Part shown: positions 7,693-15,801 of the stretch, in pieces | How the letters are laid out: each line of letters begins with the position of its first letter | How positions within the stretch are numbered: position 1 is the stretch's first letter | Assembly: GCF_029871235.1 (NCBI RefSeq) | Contig: NZ_SSOM01000070.1 | Coordinates: 124,001-188,000 of the forward strand | DNA: 64,000 bases | Reading direction: 5' to 3' | From: Pseudomonas sp. BN411 | GTDB lineage: Bacteria; Pseudomonadota; Gammaproteobacteria; Pseudomonadales; Pseudomonadaceae | Translations under genes and position numbers: made by a program | Notes under the pieces: model-generated | What the model was told of the DNA's origin: nothing | The model's database searches: none | The model's input: only the letters and a program-made list of their open reading frames with translations

Positions 7693-9810
7693 GTGTCCAA
7701 CCTGCCAGAACAAAACAGCGTCCCCCCCATGCCCGACCTGATCCTGCCGACCCAGGAAGACGGTCCCGCCCCCGTCACCACCGCGCTCAATCCCAATCTG
7801 CCGCTACCGGTGCCGGGACGCATCACCCTTCCGCCTATCCGCAGCGTGCGCGCCGGCTGCTGGCTGCTGAACTACAAGCCGAGCGGCGCCCCGCTGGTGT
7901 CCTACGACGGGACCCTGCGCGTGGAAAGCCACAGCGACGGGCGCACCGCCAGCGGCGACCTCTACCAGCGACCGGTGATCTTCCTGCCGATCCCCATCCC
8001 TATGCCCTTCCCGGTGCTCCAGGGGCAGCCGGTGGCCACCCACGACCTGCCGCTCAAGCCGATCCTCCTCGCCGGGCCCAATCCGGCATCGGGCATCCCG
8101 ATCCTGGCGCGCTCGCGCTACCGCTATTACATCCGGGTGACCGCATTGCCGGAGTACTTCTACCTCGGCAACAGCTTCGGCCTCAGCTTCCAGCTCTACC
8201 GCTTCACCGCGCCGAACAGCTGGGTGCTGGAGTCCACCCTCACCGCGCAGATGACACGAATGACCGCGCCGGCCGGCTATCCCTCGCCATCCGACTACGC
8301 CGAGGGCGACGTGAAGAACGCCGCCAACACGGTGGTCGGACGCCTGACCATGGGCTGGCTGTCGAGCTACTTCCGCCGCTGCAGCATCGAGATCGACACG
8401 GTGTCCGGTTCCGAACGGCCCACCAATAGCGGCATCGGCCACACCTGGGCGACGGTGATGGACGCAATCGGCTGGCAGACCGCAGTGAACCTCAGCGACA
8501 CCAACGTCGCCGAACCCTCCGGCAACTCCTGGTCCGACGCCGAGATGCACGCTGCGATGCTGGCGCGCCGCGCGGTGGTGAACCTCGACAGCGAATGGCG
8601 CTACCACATCCTCGCGGTGAAGAACATCGACTCCACGCCGCGCGGGATCATGTACGACGCCAGCGGCACCGACTCCAACAATGTGCCCCGTGAAGGGCTC
8701 GGCATCGCCTCGCACTGGATCATCGACCCCGGCTGGGGCACGGTCAGCGGCCAGCGTTTCGGTACAGCGGCGGCGCCATACTTCCGCACCGCGGTGCATG
8801 AACTGGGGCATGCCATGGGGCTCTATCACAACTTCGCCGACCACGGCTTCATGTGCACCAGCGACGTGATCGCCAGCGCCGGCACACCGGCCACCCCCTT
8901 CCCCAGCAACATCCAGTGGTCCTTCCACCCGGACAACCTCAAGCAGCTGCGCCACTACCCCGACCCATTCGTGCGTCCCGGTTCAGTGGCCTTCGGCAGT
9001 GCGTCCACCAGCACCCCGAGCATCACCCCGACCGACCTCGAAGCCGAAGTCTTCGGCCTGGCGGTGGAGGTCACTCCGCTGCTCGGCGAAGTGCCATTGG
9101 GTGCCCCCGTACGTGTCGGCGTGGCCCTGGTCAATCGAGGGGACCAACCCGTCCGGGTACCCGCGACCCTGAGCCTGAAGAGCGACTTCGTCAGCGGCAG
9201 CGTCGCAGACCCGGCAGGCAGCGTGCGCAGCTTCCGCACCATGGTGCACTGCATCGAAGACCGTCCGTTCCGCGTACTGCAATCCGGCGAGCGCCTGGAA
9301 GGCTCCATGACGCTCCTGCGCGGAGCCGAAGGCGCACTCTTCGGCGTGCCGGGCATCCATGACGTCCGGGTCGAAGTGCACTGGGAGATCGACGGCATGG
9401 TCGCCCATGCGGCCGGCAGCACGACCGTGATGGTCACCGCTGCTGTGGACGCCCGCCACGCAGAAGCCGCGCACAAGGTGCTCGCCACGCCTGACCTGCA
9501 CCTGGTGCTCGCACTGGGTGGGGATCACCTCGACGAAGGCCTGGCGGCACTGGACGCGGCACTCGACTCGGCAGTGCTGAGACCCCACTTTGCCGCCGTC
9601 GCCGCCAAACGACTGGCGCGCCGCTTCCTCAAGCGCAAGCCCGACGCCAAGGCTGCCGCGGCACTGCTTGAGCACGACGTTGTGATGAGCGATGCCGAGC
9701 GCGACAAGCTGGTCTCACTGATCGATGACGCGGGCGGCGCCGCCACCAAGGACCTGGCAAAAGCGCTCAAGGGCAAAGCCAAGCCAGCCGCACTGGCACG
9801 CGCCAAGTAA
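7693..9810 (+). CDS. Putative metzincin-type zinc metalloprotease
   Basis: A 705-residue protein. The zinc site HELGHAMGLYH (codons from 8797) matches HExxHxxGxxH, and GFMC follows eight residues later as a possible Met-turn (Met387), so it belongs to the metzincins. The N-terminal 100 residues are proline-rich with no signal peptide. After the catalytic domain come a beta-rich region (about 430-600) and an Ala/Lys-rich helical tail. The GTG at 7693 is chosen because AGGAG sits 8 bases upstream; an in-frame GTG at 7684 overlaps that ribosome site. It lies in a plus-strand island that interrupts an otherwise conserved flagellar/ccm neighbourhood. Substrate, export route and biological role are unknown. 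Confidence 0.75.
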   Translation: MSNLPEQNSVPPMPDLILPTQEDGPAPVTTALNPNLPLPVPGRITLPPIRSVRAGCWLLNYKPSGAPLVSYDGTLRVESHSDGRTASGDLYQRPVIFLPIPIPMPFPVLQGQPVATHDLPLKPILLAGPNPASGIPILARSRYRYYIRVTALPEYFYLGNSFGLSFQLYRFTAPNSWVLESTLTAQMTRMTAPAGYPSPSDYAEGDVKNAANTVVGRLTMGWLSSYFRRCSIEIDTVSGSERPTNSGIGHTWATVMDAIGWQTAVNLSDTNVAEPSGNSWSDAEMHAAMLARRAVVNLDSEWRYHILAVKNIDSTPRGIMYDASGTDSNNVPREGLGIASHWIIDPGWGTVSGQRFGTAAAPYFRTAVHELGHAMGLYHNFADHGFMCTSDVIASAGTPATPFPSNIQWSFHPDNLKQLRHYPDPFVRPGSVAFGSASTSTPSITPTDLEAEVFGLAVEVTPLLGEVPLGAPVRVGVALVNRGDQPVRVPATLSLKSDFVSGSVADPAGSVRSFRTMVHCIEDRPFRVLQSGERLEGSMTLLRGAEGALFGVPGIHDVRVEVHWEIDGMVAHAAGSTTVMVTAAVDARHAEAAHKVLATPDLHLVLALGGDHLDEGLAALDAALDSAVLRPHFAAVAAKRLARRFLKRKPDAKAAAALLEHDVVMSDAERDKLVSLIDDAGGAATKDLAKALKGKAKPAALARAK

Positions 9811-9824
9811 CGCGTAGCGAAAAC

Positions 9825-9854
9825 CTGGCGCGCCGGCCTGGGCCGGCGCGCCAG
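9825..9854 (+). terminator. Perfect GC-rich hairpin between the two first island genes
   Basis: A 14-base perfect inverted repeat (CTGGCGCGCCGGCC at 9825-9838 and its complement at 9841-9854) with a 2-base centre lies 14 bases after the metalloprotease stop. A short CCTTTA follows. The T-tract is too weak for a classical terminator, so it may equally be an attenuator or an mRNA 3'-end stabiliser that lowers expression of the downstream small gene. Confidence 0.55.
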
Positions 9855-9873
9855 CCTTTACGGAGACACACGA

Positions 9874-10173
9874 ATGACAGAGCTGGATACGCGACTGGTA
9901 GGCCAATGGCGAAGGAGCACGGAGGCCGCCGCTGCGAAAGGCTATGCGGGCCACCTTCACTTCCAGGCCAACGGACTCTATTTCGGGCAGGCCTCCCCTC
10001 CCGACACCTTCACCTGGTGGGACGGCGGCACCTGGGCCATCCACGCACCGGGCAGGCTCGCGCTCTCCACCGCCAATGACGCCGTGGTCGCCTACAGCTA
10101 CCAGGTGGACCACGACACCCTCACCATCACCGATGCCTCGGGTTGCCGCATCACCTATCGCCGCGATGCCTGA
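9874..10173 (+). CDS. Small orphan protein, lipocalin-like pattern
   Basis: A 99-residue protein without signal peptide or membrane segment. The pattern is an N-terminal LVGQWRRS followed by alternating strands: GHLHFQANGLYF, TFTWWDGGTWAIHAPGRLALS, VVAYSYQVDHDTLTITD. This resembles small lipocalin-like beta-barrels (a WW-type start, then repeated strand-turn-strand with G-D-T-L-T-I). I do not recognise a family with certainty. GGAG occurs 12 bases before its ATG. It lies between two zinc-peptidase genes, so a role as inhibitor or chaperone of one of them is possible but unproven. Confidence 0.6.
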   Translation: MTELDTRLVGQWRRSTEAAAAKGYAGHLHFQANGLYFGQASPPDTFTWWDGGTWAIHAPGRLALSTANDAVVAYSYQVDHDTLTITDASGCRITYRRDA

Positions 10174-10206
10174 GACGCCGGCCTGAATCATTGCCAGGAG
10201 GGCGAT

Positions 10207-12981
10207 ATGCCAGGCCCCTACCCCACCACGATCTTCTTCGATCTGGGCGACACGCTGGTCACCACCGTGGGCGGCGTGCGCCAGCGCTACGCCGACACCC
10301 TCGACTGCCTGCAGATCCTCAAGGCGCGCGGCTACCGCCTGGGCCTTTTGAGCAACCAGACGGCCGGCACCACAGTCGCGGCCGTCCAGGCACAACTCGA
10401 CCAATTGCACCTGGGCCGATACATCGAACCCGGCCTCATCACCCTGTCCACCGAAATCCCCGGTAATGTCGGCAAACCGGCACAACCCGTCTTCGACCTG
10501 GCCCGGCAAAAGGCGAAGCATGACGCTGCCAGTGAGCGCGCGATCTTCATCAGTGAATCTGCGCCAGACGTGCTCGCCGCACGTGGCTATGGATGGCGCG
10601 CGATACTCAAGCGCAATGGCAGCGCCTGTGTGCCTGGCGACGGCGAATGTGCCACCGGCCTCGCCGGACTGCTGCACCTGCTGCCGTCCCTGGCTGATAC
10701 CTCAGGCACCAACCTCGACCTGGCGCCACCGCCCCGCCTCGTGGATGGGCTCTGGGCCGTGCCGGTGGACATCGCCCGAATCGAGGCTGCGCTCACTTTT
10801 GTCGCGGCGACTCAACAGGCCAGTGGCGACGCCACCTTCGAATTCCGCTTGGGCGTCAATGCCGGCTGCCCCATCTTCGACCTGCGCCAGACGCCCACAG
10901 GCGCTTGGCTGGACGGCGCCCCCATTCCACTCGCCGACGTGGCCGCACACGATTTCGGCGGCGGCGCCAACGCCAGCCTGCGCGTGCTCGCCCGCGTGCT
11001 GGAGGCCGGCAGCACCCACAGCCTGCGCCTGACCTACACGGTCGGCATGCCGCAAGCATCGACTGCGGGTTCCTACGCGCCGCAGATCACCTGGAGCGCA
11101 GGTCCCCGGCTGGTGTTCAACTTCGGCTTCACCGACCTCGGCGCAGGACGCTACCTCGAAGCATTCGTCCCGGCGAACCTGATCTACGACCAATTCGAAC
11201 TGCTGCTCGACCTGCAGCTCCTGAACACGCCAGTCGCCCACACGCCCATCAGCAACGGTACGGTCAGCGCCCTCGGCAGCAATCACTGGAGCATCGCCTT
11301 TCCGGCACGCAGCACGGCCTTCTCGCCATTGCTGGAACTGCGCCCGAGCGACAGCCTGCAGAGCGCCACGGTCAATACCGTGCTGCCAGTCTCGGGCGGC
11401 GCCGTGGCGGTGACGGCCTGGAAGCTCGCCAGCAGCGCGGTGAACGTCGCCACCCAGGCCAGTTCCATTGCCGGATTCCTCGCGGACAACGAGAACAGCT
11501 CCGGGCGCTACGTCCATGGCGGGCGCTTCACCGCCTTCATCCACCAGGGCGGCATGGAGTACGACGGCGGCACCACCAGCGGTACCGGTCCGCTGCGCCA
11601 CGAGGCGTACCACAGCTGGTGGGCACGCGGCCTGAAGCCGGCAAGCCAGCCCGACGCCTGGTTCGACGAAGCCTGGACGGTCTACAACGACAACGGCGCC
11701 GGGGGCGTGCAGCCTCTCGACTTCACAGCCCCTGCCCTGGCTCTTTGCCCTCGCAACCCTTGGGTCAGGGTTACCCACCTCGACGCTTATGGCGCCGGTG
11801 AACGCCTCTGGAAAGGCATCGCCGCATTGACCGGGGCAGCCGCCTTGCGCGACCAGATGCGCGCCTTCTACCAGGCTCGCCACGCGCGCCCGGTCCGCAG
11901 CGAAGACATCGAATGCCACCTCCTGGCGCGCACCGGACAGCCGGACTGCGTGGACGCCTTTCACCGTTTCGTCTACGGTTTTGCCGATCCAGCGCCGCTG
12001 CCCGATCTCTGGCTGCGCGATGACGCAGCCGATCCTGGCGCCAATGATTGGCCCGGCCGTTTCTGGGACTCGCCCGACCTCTGGGTGCGCAACCAGGACG
12101 ACGACGGACTGGAGCACCAGAACCCGGAATACGGCCAGGACAACTGGATCCACGCACGCGTGCGCAATCGCAGTGCCACCGCCACTGCGCGCCACCTGGT
12201 GGTCAGCTTCAACATCAAGCAATACGCCGGCAGCCAGTTCACTTATCCGTCCGACTTCCTGCCCGCCGTGACGGCAGCCGCCGCCTTCGACCTCGGTCCC
12301 GGCGAAAGCCGCATCCTCAAGGCGCGCCTGCCGCGCTCGGCAATCCCCCCCACCGGCAGCCATCCCTGCCTGCTGGCCAGTGTCTTCACCCGTTTCGACC
12401 GCCCGCAGGCGGGGCGCCATGTCTGGGAACAGAACAACCTGGCGCAGAAGAACCTGACGGTGGTCGACCTGGCACCGAACGCCTGGATCGTACTGCCCCT
12501 GTTGGCGATCAACCTGCGACCGCGACTCTCGCGCACCGTCCAGCTTGAGCTGGTGCGGCCGAAGGGACTCGAAGCACTGGCGGCGGGACTGTTGCTGGAG
12601 AAACGCGCGCTGCCAGCCTCAGTCCGGGGCAGTGCCCGTGTGCTGCCGGTAGCACCGCCGCACCAGGACGCCTCACGGCTGGATTGCTCCTGCAGCCATC
12701 AGGACAACGGGACGGCCTTCGCCGCGACGATGCTCACCAGCCACGCGCCGGAACGTCTCGCCGAACAATTTCCGGGGGCACTGGAGCTCGCCTTCGCCCA
12801 CGGAGAGCACACGCGACTGCCGGTACTCCTGCGACCATCGGAAGCGCTTCGGGTCGGATTGCGGGTCCAGGTTCCGGGCAATGCCAAGCGCGGCTCACGT
12901 TTCACCGTCGATCTGGTGCAGCGGGAAAACGGCAGGATCGTCGGCGGCGTGGCGATGGAGGTGCGGGTGATCCAGGGATAG
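10207..12981 (+). CDS. HAD-like domain fused to an M1-like (gluzincin) peptidase with beta-rich C-terminus
   Basis: A 924-residue protein. Residues 5-140 look like a HAD phosphatase-type domain: motif I FFDLGDTLV (10-18), motif II LLSNQT (47-52), motif III lysine in NVGKPAQPVF (88-96) and an acidic motif IV near ISESAPD (115-121). The second half has GGMEY (448-452) and HEAYH (465-469) followed by Glu488 exactly 18 residues after the last His, the HExxH-X18-E zinc site of gluzincins such as M1 aminopeptidases. The last 320 residues contain WVRNQDDDGLEHQNPEYGQDN and look like immunoglobulin-like/CARDB-type beta domains. No signal peptide is visible. An AGGAG 8 bases upstream supports the ATG. 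This domain combination is not one I know. Confidence 0.75.
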   Translation: MPGPYPTTIFFDLGDTLVTTVGGVRQRYADTLDCLQILKARGYRLGLLSNQTAGTTVAAVQAQLDQLHLGRYIEPGLITLSTEIPGNVGKPAQPVFDLARQKAKHDAASERAIFISESAPDVLAARGYGWRAILKRNGSACVPGDGECATGLAGLLHLLPSLADTSGTNLDLAPPPRLVDGLWAVPVDIARIEAALTFVAATQQASGDATFEFRLGVNAGCPIFDLRQTPTGAWLDGAPIPLADVAAHDFGGGANASLRVLARVLEAGSTHSLRLTYTVGMPQASTAGSYAPQITWSAGPRLVFNFGFTDLGAGRYLEAFVPANLIYDQFELLLDLQLLNTPVAHTPISNGTVSALGSNHWSIAFPARSTAFSPLLELRPSDSLQSATVNTVLPVSGGAVAVTAWKLASSAVNVATQASSIAGFLADNENSSGRYVHGGRFTAFIHQGGMEYDGGTTSGTGPLRHEAYHSWWARGLKPASQPDAWFDEAWTVYNDNGAGGVQPLDFTAPALALCPRNPWVRVTHLDAYGAGERLWKGIAALTGAAALRDQMRAFYQARHARPVRSEDIECHLLARTGQPDCVDAFHRFVYGFADPAPLPDLWLRDDAADPGANDWPGRFWDSPDLWVRNQDDDGLEHQNPEYGQDNWIHARVRNRSATATARHLVVSFNIKQYAGSQFTYPSDFLPAVTAAAAFDLGPGESRILKARLPRSAIPPTGSHPCLLASVFTRFDRPQAGRHVWEQNNLAQKNLTVVDLAPNAWIVLPLLAINLRPRLSRTVQLELVRPKGLEALAAGLLLEKRALPASVRGSARVLPVAPPHQDASRLDCSCSHQDNGTAFAATMLTSHAPERLAEQFPGALELAFAHGEHTRLPVLLRPSEALRVGLRVQVPGNAKRGSRFTVDLVQRENGRIVGGVAMEVRVIQG

Positions 12982-13004
12982 ATTGGCGCCCCGCGAATGG
13001 AGCG

Positions 13005-13034
13005 CCCGGACGAGACGAACGCAACGCGTCCGGG
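13005..13034. terminator. Possible bidirectional terminator hairpin
   Basis: An 8-base perfect stem (CCCGGACG / CGTCCGGG) with a 14-base loop lies between the convergent ends of the peptidase fusion gene and the DUF2802 gene. It lacks a T-run on either strand, so the assignment is weak. Confidence 0.35.
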
Positions 13035-13040
13035 GATGGC

Positions 13041-13451
13041 TCAGTCGTAATCTTTCCGGGCCTGGTGCAGCTTGCTCACCAGTTCGGCTTCGGCCTTGGT
13101 CAGGCCGCAAGATTGGGTGAGGTCGTCGACGCTGGCGCCGAGCCCCACCAGACGCGCGGCCTGGGAGAAGGAAAGGTTGCTGGGGTCGCGTTGTTCGAGC
13201 TGGCTCAGCTTGTCCGGCAGGGGCGCAACCACGCGGCGCAGTTCGTGGAGCTCTTCGCCCATGCGCACGGTGCCTTCCAGGTAGGCCTCCAGGCGACGCG
13301 TCAGCTCCTTGAACTTCTGGTCACGCACCGCATCGCGCGCGGCCTGCGCCTCGACCTCCTGGCGCAGGCGCTGGGCCAGCCGGTGGCAGGTCCAGCCCAG
13401 AACCACACAGGCCAGGGCGAGGGCAAACGCGAGCAGTGCAATCCAGATCAA
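13041..13451 (-). CDS. DUF2802-type membrane-anchored protein of the chemotaxis cluster
   Basis: A 136-residue protein. An N-terminal transmembrane helix (about 2-22) is followed by a coiled-coil-like charged segment (26-80) and a small C-terminal domain with a helix-turn-helix flavour (SFSQAARLVGLGASVDDLTQSCGLTKAEAELV). This is the DUF2802 protein found immediately after cheW in pseudomonads. Its function is not established; the genomic link suggests a structural or targeting part in polar chemoreceptor arrays. One base separates it from cheW. Confidence 0.85.
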   Translation of the reverse strand: MIWIALLAFALALACVVLGWTCHRLAQRLRQEVEAQAARDAVRDQKFKELTRRLEAYLEGTVRMGEELHELRRVVAPLPDKLSQLEQRDPSNLSFSQAARLVGLGASVDDLTQSCGLTKAEAELVSKLHQARKDYD

Positions 13452-13452
13452 C

Positions 13453-13932
13453 TCAGATGCTCTCCAGCTCGGACCACTCTTCCTCGCTCATCATCTTGTC
13501 CAGTTCGACGAGGATCAGCAGTTCGCCGTTCTTGTTGCAGACGCCCTGGATGAACTTGGCGGACTCGTCGTTGCCGACGTTGGGCGCGGTCTCGATCTCG
13601 GACTGACGCAGGTAAACCACCTCGGCCACGCTGTCGACCAGGATGCCTACCACCTGCTTGTCCGCCTCGATGATGACGATGCGGGTGTTATCGGTCACCG
13701 GAGCCGGGCCGAGGCCGAAGCGCTGGCGGGTGTCGATCACGGTCACCACGTTGCCGCGCAGGTTGATGATGCCGAGCACGTAGCTCGGCGCCCCCGGCAC
13801 CGGCGCGATTTCGGTGTAGCGCAGGACTTCCTGCACCTGCATCACGTTGATGCCGTAGGTTTCGTTGTCCAGGCGGAAAGTCACCCATTGCAGGATGGGA
13901 TCTTCGGCACCTTGAGCGGACGATTTCTTCAT
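13453..13932 (-). CDS. cheW: Chemotaxis coupling protein CheW
   Basis: A 159-residue single CheW domain (WVTFRLDNETYGINVMQVQEV, NLRGNVVTVIDTRQRFGL). It couples methyl-accepting receptors to CheA in polar arrays. I use the ATG at 13932 (MKKSSAQGAEDP) with AGGGA upstream. The frame extends to a GTG at 13956 without family support. It is the last but one gene of the parC-parP-cheW group. Confidence 0.96.
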   Translation of the reverse strand: MKKSSAQGAEDPILQWVTFRLDNETYGINVMQVQEVLRYTEIAPVPGAPSYVLGIINLRGNVVTVIDTRQRFGLGPAPVTDNTRIVIIEADKQVVGILVDSVAEVVYLRQSEIETAPNVGNDESAKFIQGVCNKNGELLILVELDKMMSEEEWSELESI

Positions 13933-14026
13933 GTTCCCTAGCCTCTCTTGAGCCACCCAGGGCGGCGTTCGCGGGTTGACCCGCTGTCTTATTCACAGGG
14001 CCCCGCAGCCTGCAGGACCTCTCCCC

Positions 14027-14878
14027 TCAATTCAGCGACATGCGCTTGATGGCGCCGCTGGCGATCAGCTCGGCAAGGGCCGAGACATCCAGCAGCGCGC
14101 ACATATGTTCGATCACGGTACCGGCCAGCCAGGGTCTCTGGCTACGCTGGCTGCGCCATTTGATTTCATTCGGGTCCAGGCGGATGGAGCGACTGACCTG
14201 ATGCACCGCCAGGCCCCACTCGTAGCCCTGTACCGAAATGACGTACTGCAGGCCCTCGCGGAAGTCGTCGCGATAGCGCTCGGGCATCACCCAACGCGCG
14301 GTATCCAGCACCTTCAGGTTGCCCGCCTGGCACGGCAGTATGCCGAGGAACCAGTCCGGCTGGCCGAATAGCGGCGTCAGTTCCTGGCCAGCCAGGGCGT
14401 AGATGGACCCGAGGGACACCAGGGGCACGGCCAGGGTCAGGCCGGCGACGTCGAACAGCAGGCACTCGAAGGGCTCCTCGCCCCAGGCCGGCCGGCCCTC
14501 GGCAATGAGCAGCGGCACATCGGCCTGGGATGCATTGGAAACAGCAAGTTCCACCAGCGGTTCGACGCGCGCCTGCACCGGTAGCGCTTCGGGCTCGGCC
14601 ACGACAGGCGCCGGCGCCAGGAGTTCGGGCTCCAGCACCAGCAGCGGTTCCACTTCCGGCTCGATGGCCAGCGCCACCGGCGCGGGCGCCAGCAGAGGCG
14701 CCTCGGCCAGTACGCGGGTCAGGCGAGCATCACGAACCTGCTCTTCCAGCACCGCGGCTTCGAATTCGTCCCGGCTGATGCTTTCGGCCAACTCGACCGA
14801 GGCCTCGTGCAACAGCGCATCCAGGTAAGACTGCAGGGCCAGTTGCGGGCGGGTGGCGGTGGCGACGGGACGACTCAT
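14027..14878 (-). CDS. parP: CheW-domain protein ParP, chemotaxis array localisation
   Basis: A 283-residue protein. The N-terminal half (about 1-130) is an Ala/Pro/Glu-rich variable linker and the C-terminal half is a CheW-like domain (FECLLFDVAGLTLAVPLVSLGSIYAL, then DTARWVMPERYRDDF). Position and composition fit ParP, which ties the chemotaxis signalling array to the polar ParA-like ATPase ParC through contacts with CheA. It follows parC, the arrangement described for Vibrio and Pseudomonas. Confidence 0.88.
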   Translation of the reverse strand: MSRPVATATRPQLALQSYLDALLHEASVELAESISRDEFEAAVLEEQVRDARLTRVLAEAPLLAPAPVALAIEPEVEPLLVLEPELLAPAPVVAEPEALPVQARVEPLVELAVSNASQADVPLLIAEGRPAWGEEPFECLLFDVAGLTLAVPLVSLGSIYALAGQELTPLFGQPDWFLGILPCQAGNLKVLDTARWVMPERYRDDFREGLQYVISVQGYEWGLAVHQVSRSIRLDPNEIKWRSQRSQRPWLAGTVIEHMCALLDVSALAELIASGAIKRMSLN

Positions 14879-14965
14879 GTTGGGAACCCACGGGATTGAT
14901 CTGTAGAGCCTATCGGCAGGCGGCGCCCTTCACTTGAGCCCCGGCGATCGATGACACACGGCATC

Positions 14966-15754
14966 TCAGGCCACCTGGGCAGCCAGTTGTTGGCTGAGCA
15001 GGTGCTTGAGCAAGGCGCGGTAGGCAATCACGCCACGGCTGTTGGCATCGTACTGGGACGGCGTGACGCCGGCGCGACTGGCATCCCGCAGGCGGGTGTC
15101 CACCGGGATATAGGCCTGCCAGAGGTTCTCCGGGTAGTTGTTGCGCAGCACCTTGAGGGTGTTGAGCGACGCCTGGGTCCGGCGGTCGAACAGGGTCGGC
15201 ACGATGGTGTAGGGCAGTGCCTGCTTGCGCGAGCGGTTGACCATGGCGAGGGTGCTGACCATGCGCTCCAGGCCCTTCACCGCGAGGAATTCGGTCTGTA
15301 CCGGGATCACCAACTGCTGGCTGGCCGCCAGGGCGTTGACCATCAGCACACCGAGCAGCGGCGGGCTGTCGATGATGGCGTGGTCGAACTGCTGCCAGAG
15401 CTGCGCCAGGCTCTTGGCGATCACCAGGCCGAGGCCATTCTGCCCCGGCGACTGACGTTCCAGGGTGGCCAGTGCAGTGCTGGAAGGCAGCAGGGAAATG
15501 CGTTCGTGGCTGGTCTGCAGCAGCAGTTCGCGCGACAGGCCATCGGGCACGCCGCCCTGGTGCAGGAACAGGTCGAAGCAGCTGTGTTCCAGCGTGTCCG
15601 GGTCATGCCCGAAATAGCTGGTCATCGACCCGTGGGGGTCGAGGTCCACCACCACGACACGCTTGCCGGCATCGGCCAGCAGGCCCGCGAGGGCGATGGA
15701 TGTGGTGGTCTTGCCGACTCCACCTTTTTGGTTGGCTACTGCCCAGACTCTCAT
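14966..15754 (-). CDS. parC: ParA-family ATPase ParC for polar chemotaxis arrays
   Basis: A 262-residue MinD/ParA-type ATPase with a deviant Walker A at residues 9-16 (QKGGVGKTTTS), VVVDLDPHGSMTSYF and IIDSPPLLG. It recruits and distributes chemotaxis proteins to the cell pole, working with ParP. The ATG at 15754 has GGGAGGA about 8 bases upstream; the open frame extends 14 codons further without support. The gene follows motD. The family is also annotated Soj/ParA, but context points to the chemotaxis type. Confidence 0.92.
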   Translation of the reverse strand: MRVWAVANQKGGVGKTTTSIALAGLLADAGKRVVVVDLDPHGSMTSYFGHDPDTLEHSCFDLFLHQGGVPDGLSRELLLQTSHERISLLPSSTALATLERQSPGQNGLGLVIAKSLAQLWQQFDHAIIDSPPLLGVLMVNALAASQQLVIPVQTEFLAVKGLERMVSTLAMVNRSRKQALPYTIVPTLFDRRTQASLNTLKVLRNNYPENLWQAYIPVDTRLRDASRAGVTPSQYDANSRGVIAYRALLKHLLSQQLAAQVA

Positions 15755-15801
15755 CTTCTTCATCCTCCCGGCTGCGCTGGCACCGAGACTCTTCACCGGC
15801 C

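Noticed and set aside
10702-12420. A 572-codon minus-strand frame opposite the HAD-peptidase gene
   Set aside because: The plus-strand frame has recognisable motifs and a ribosome site; the minus frame has none.
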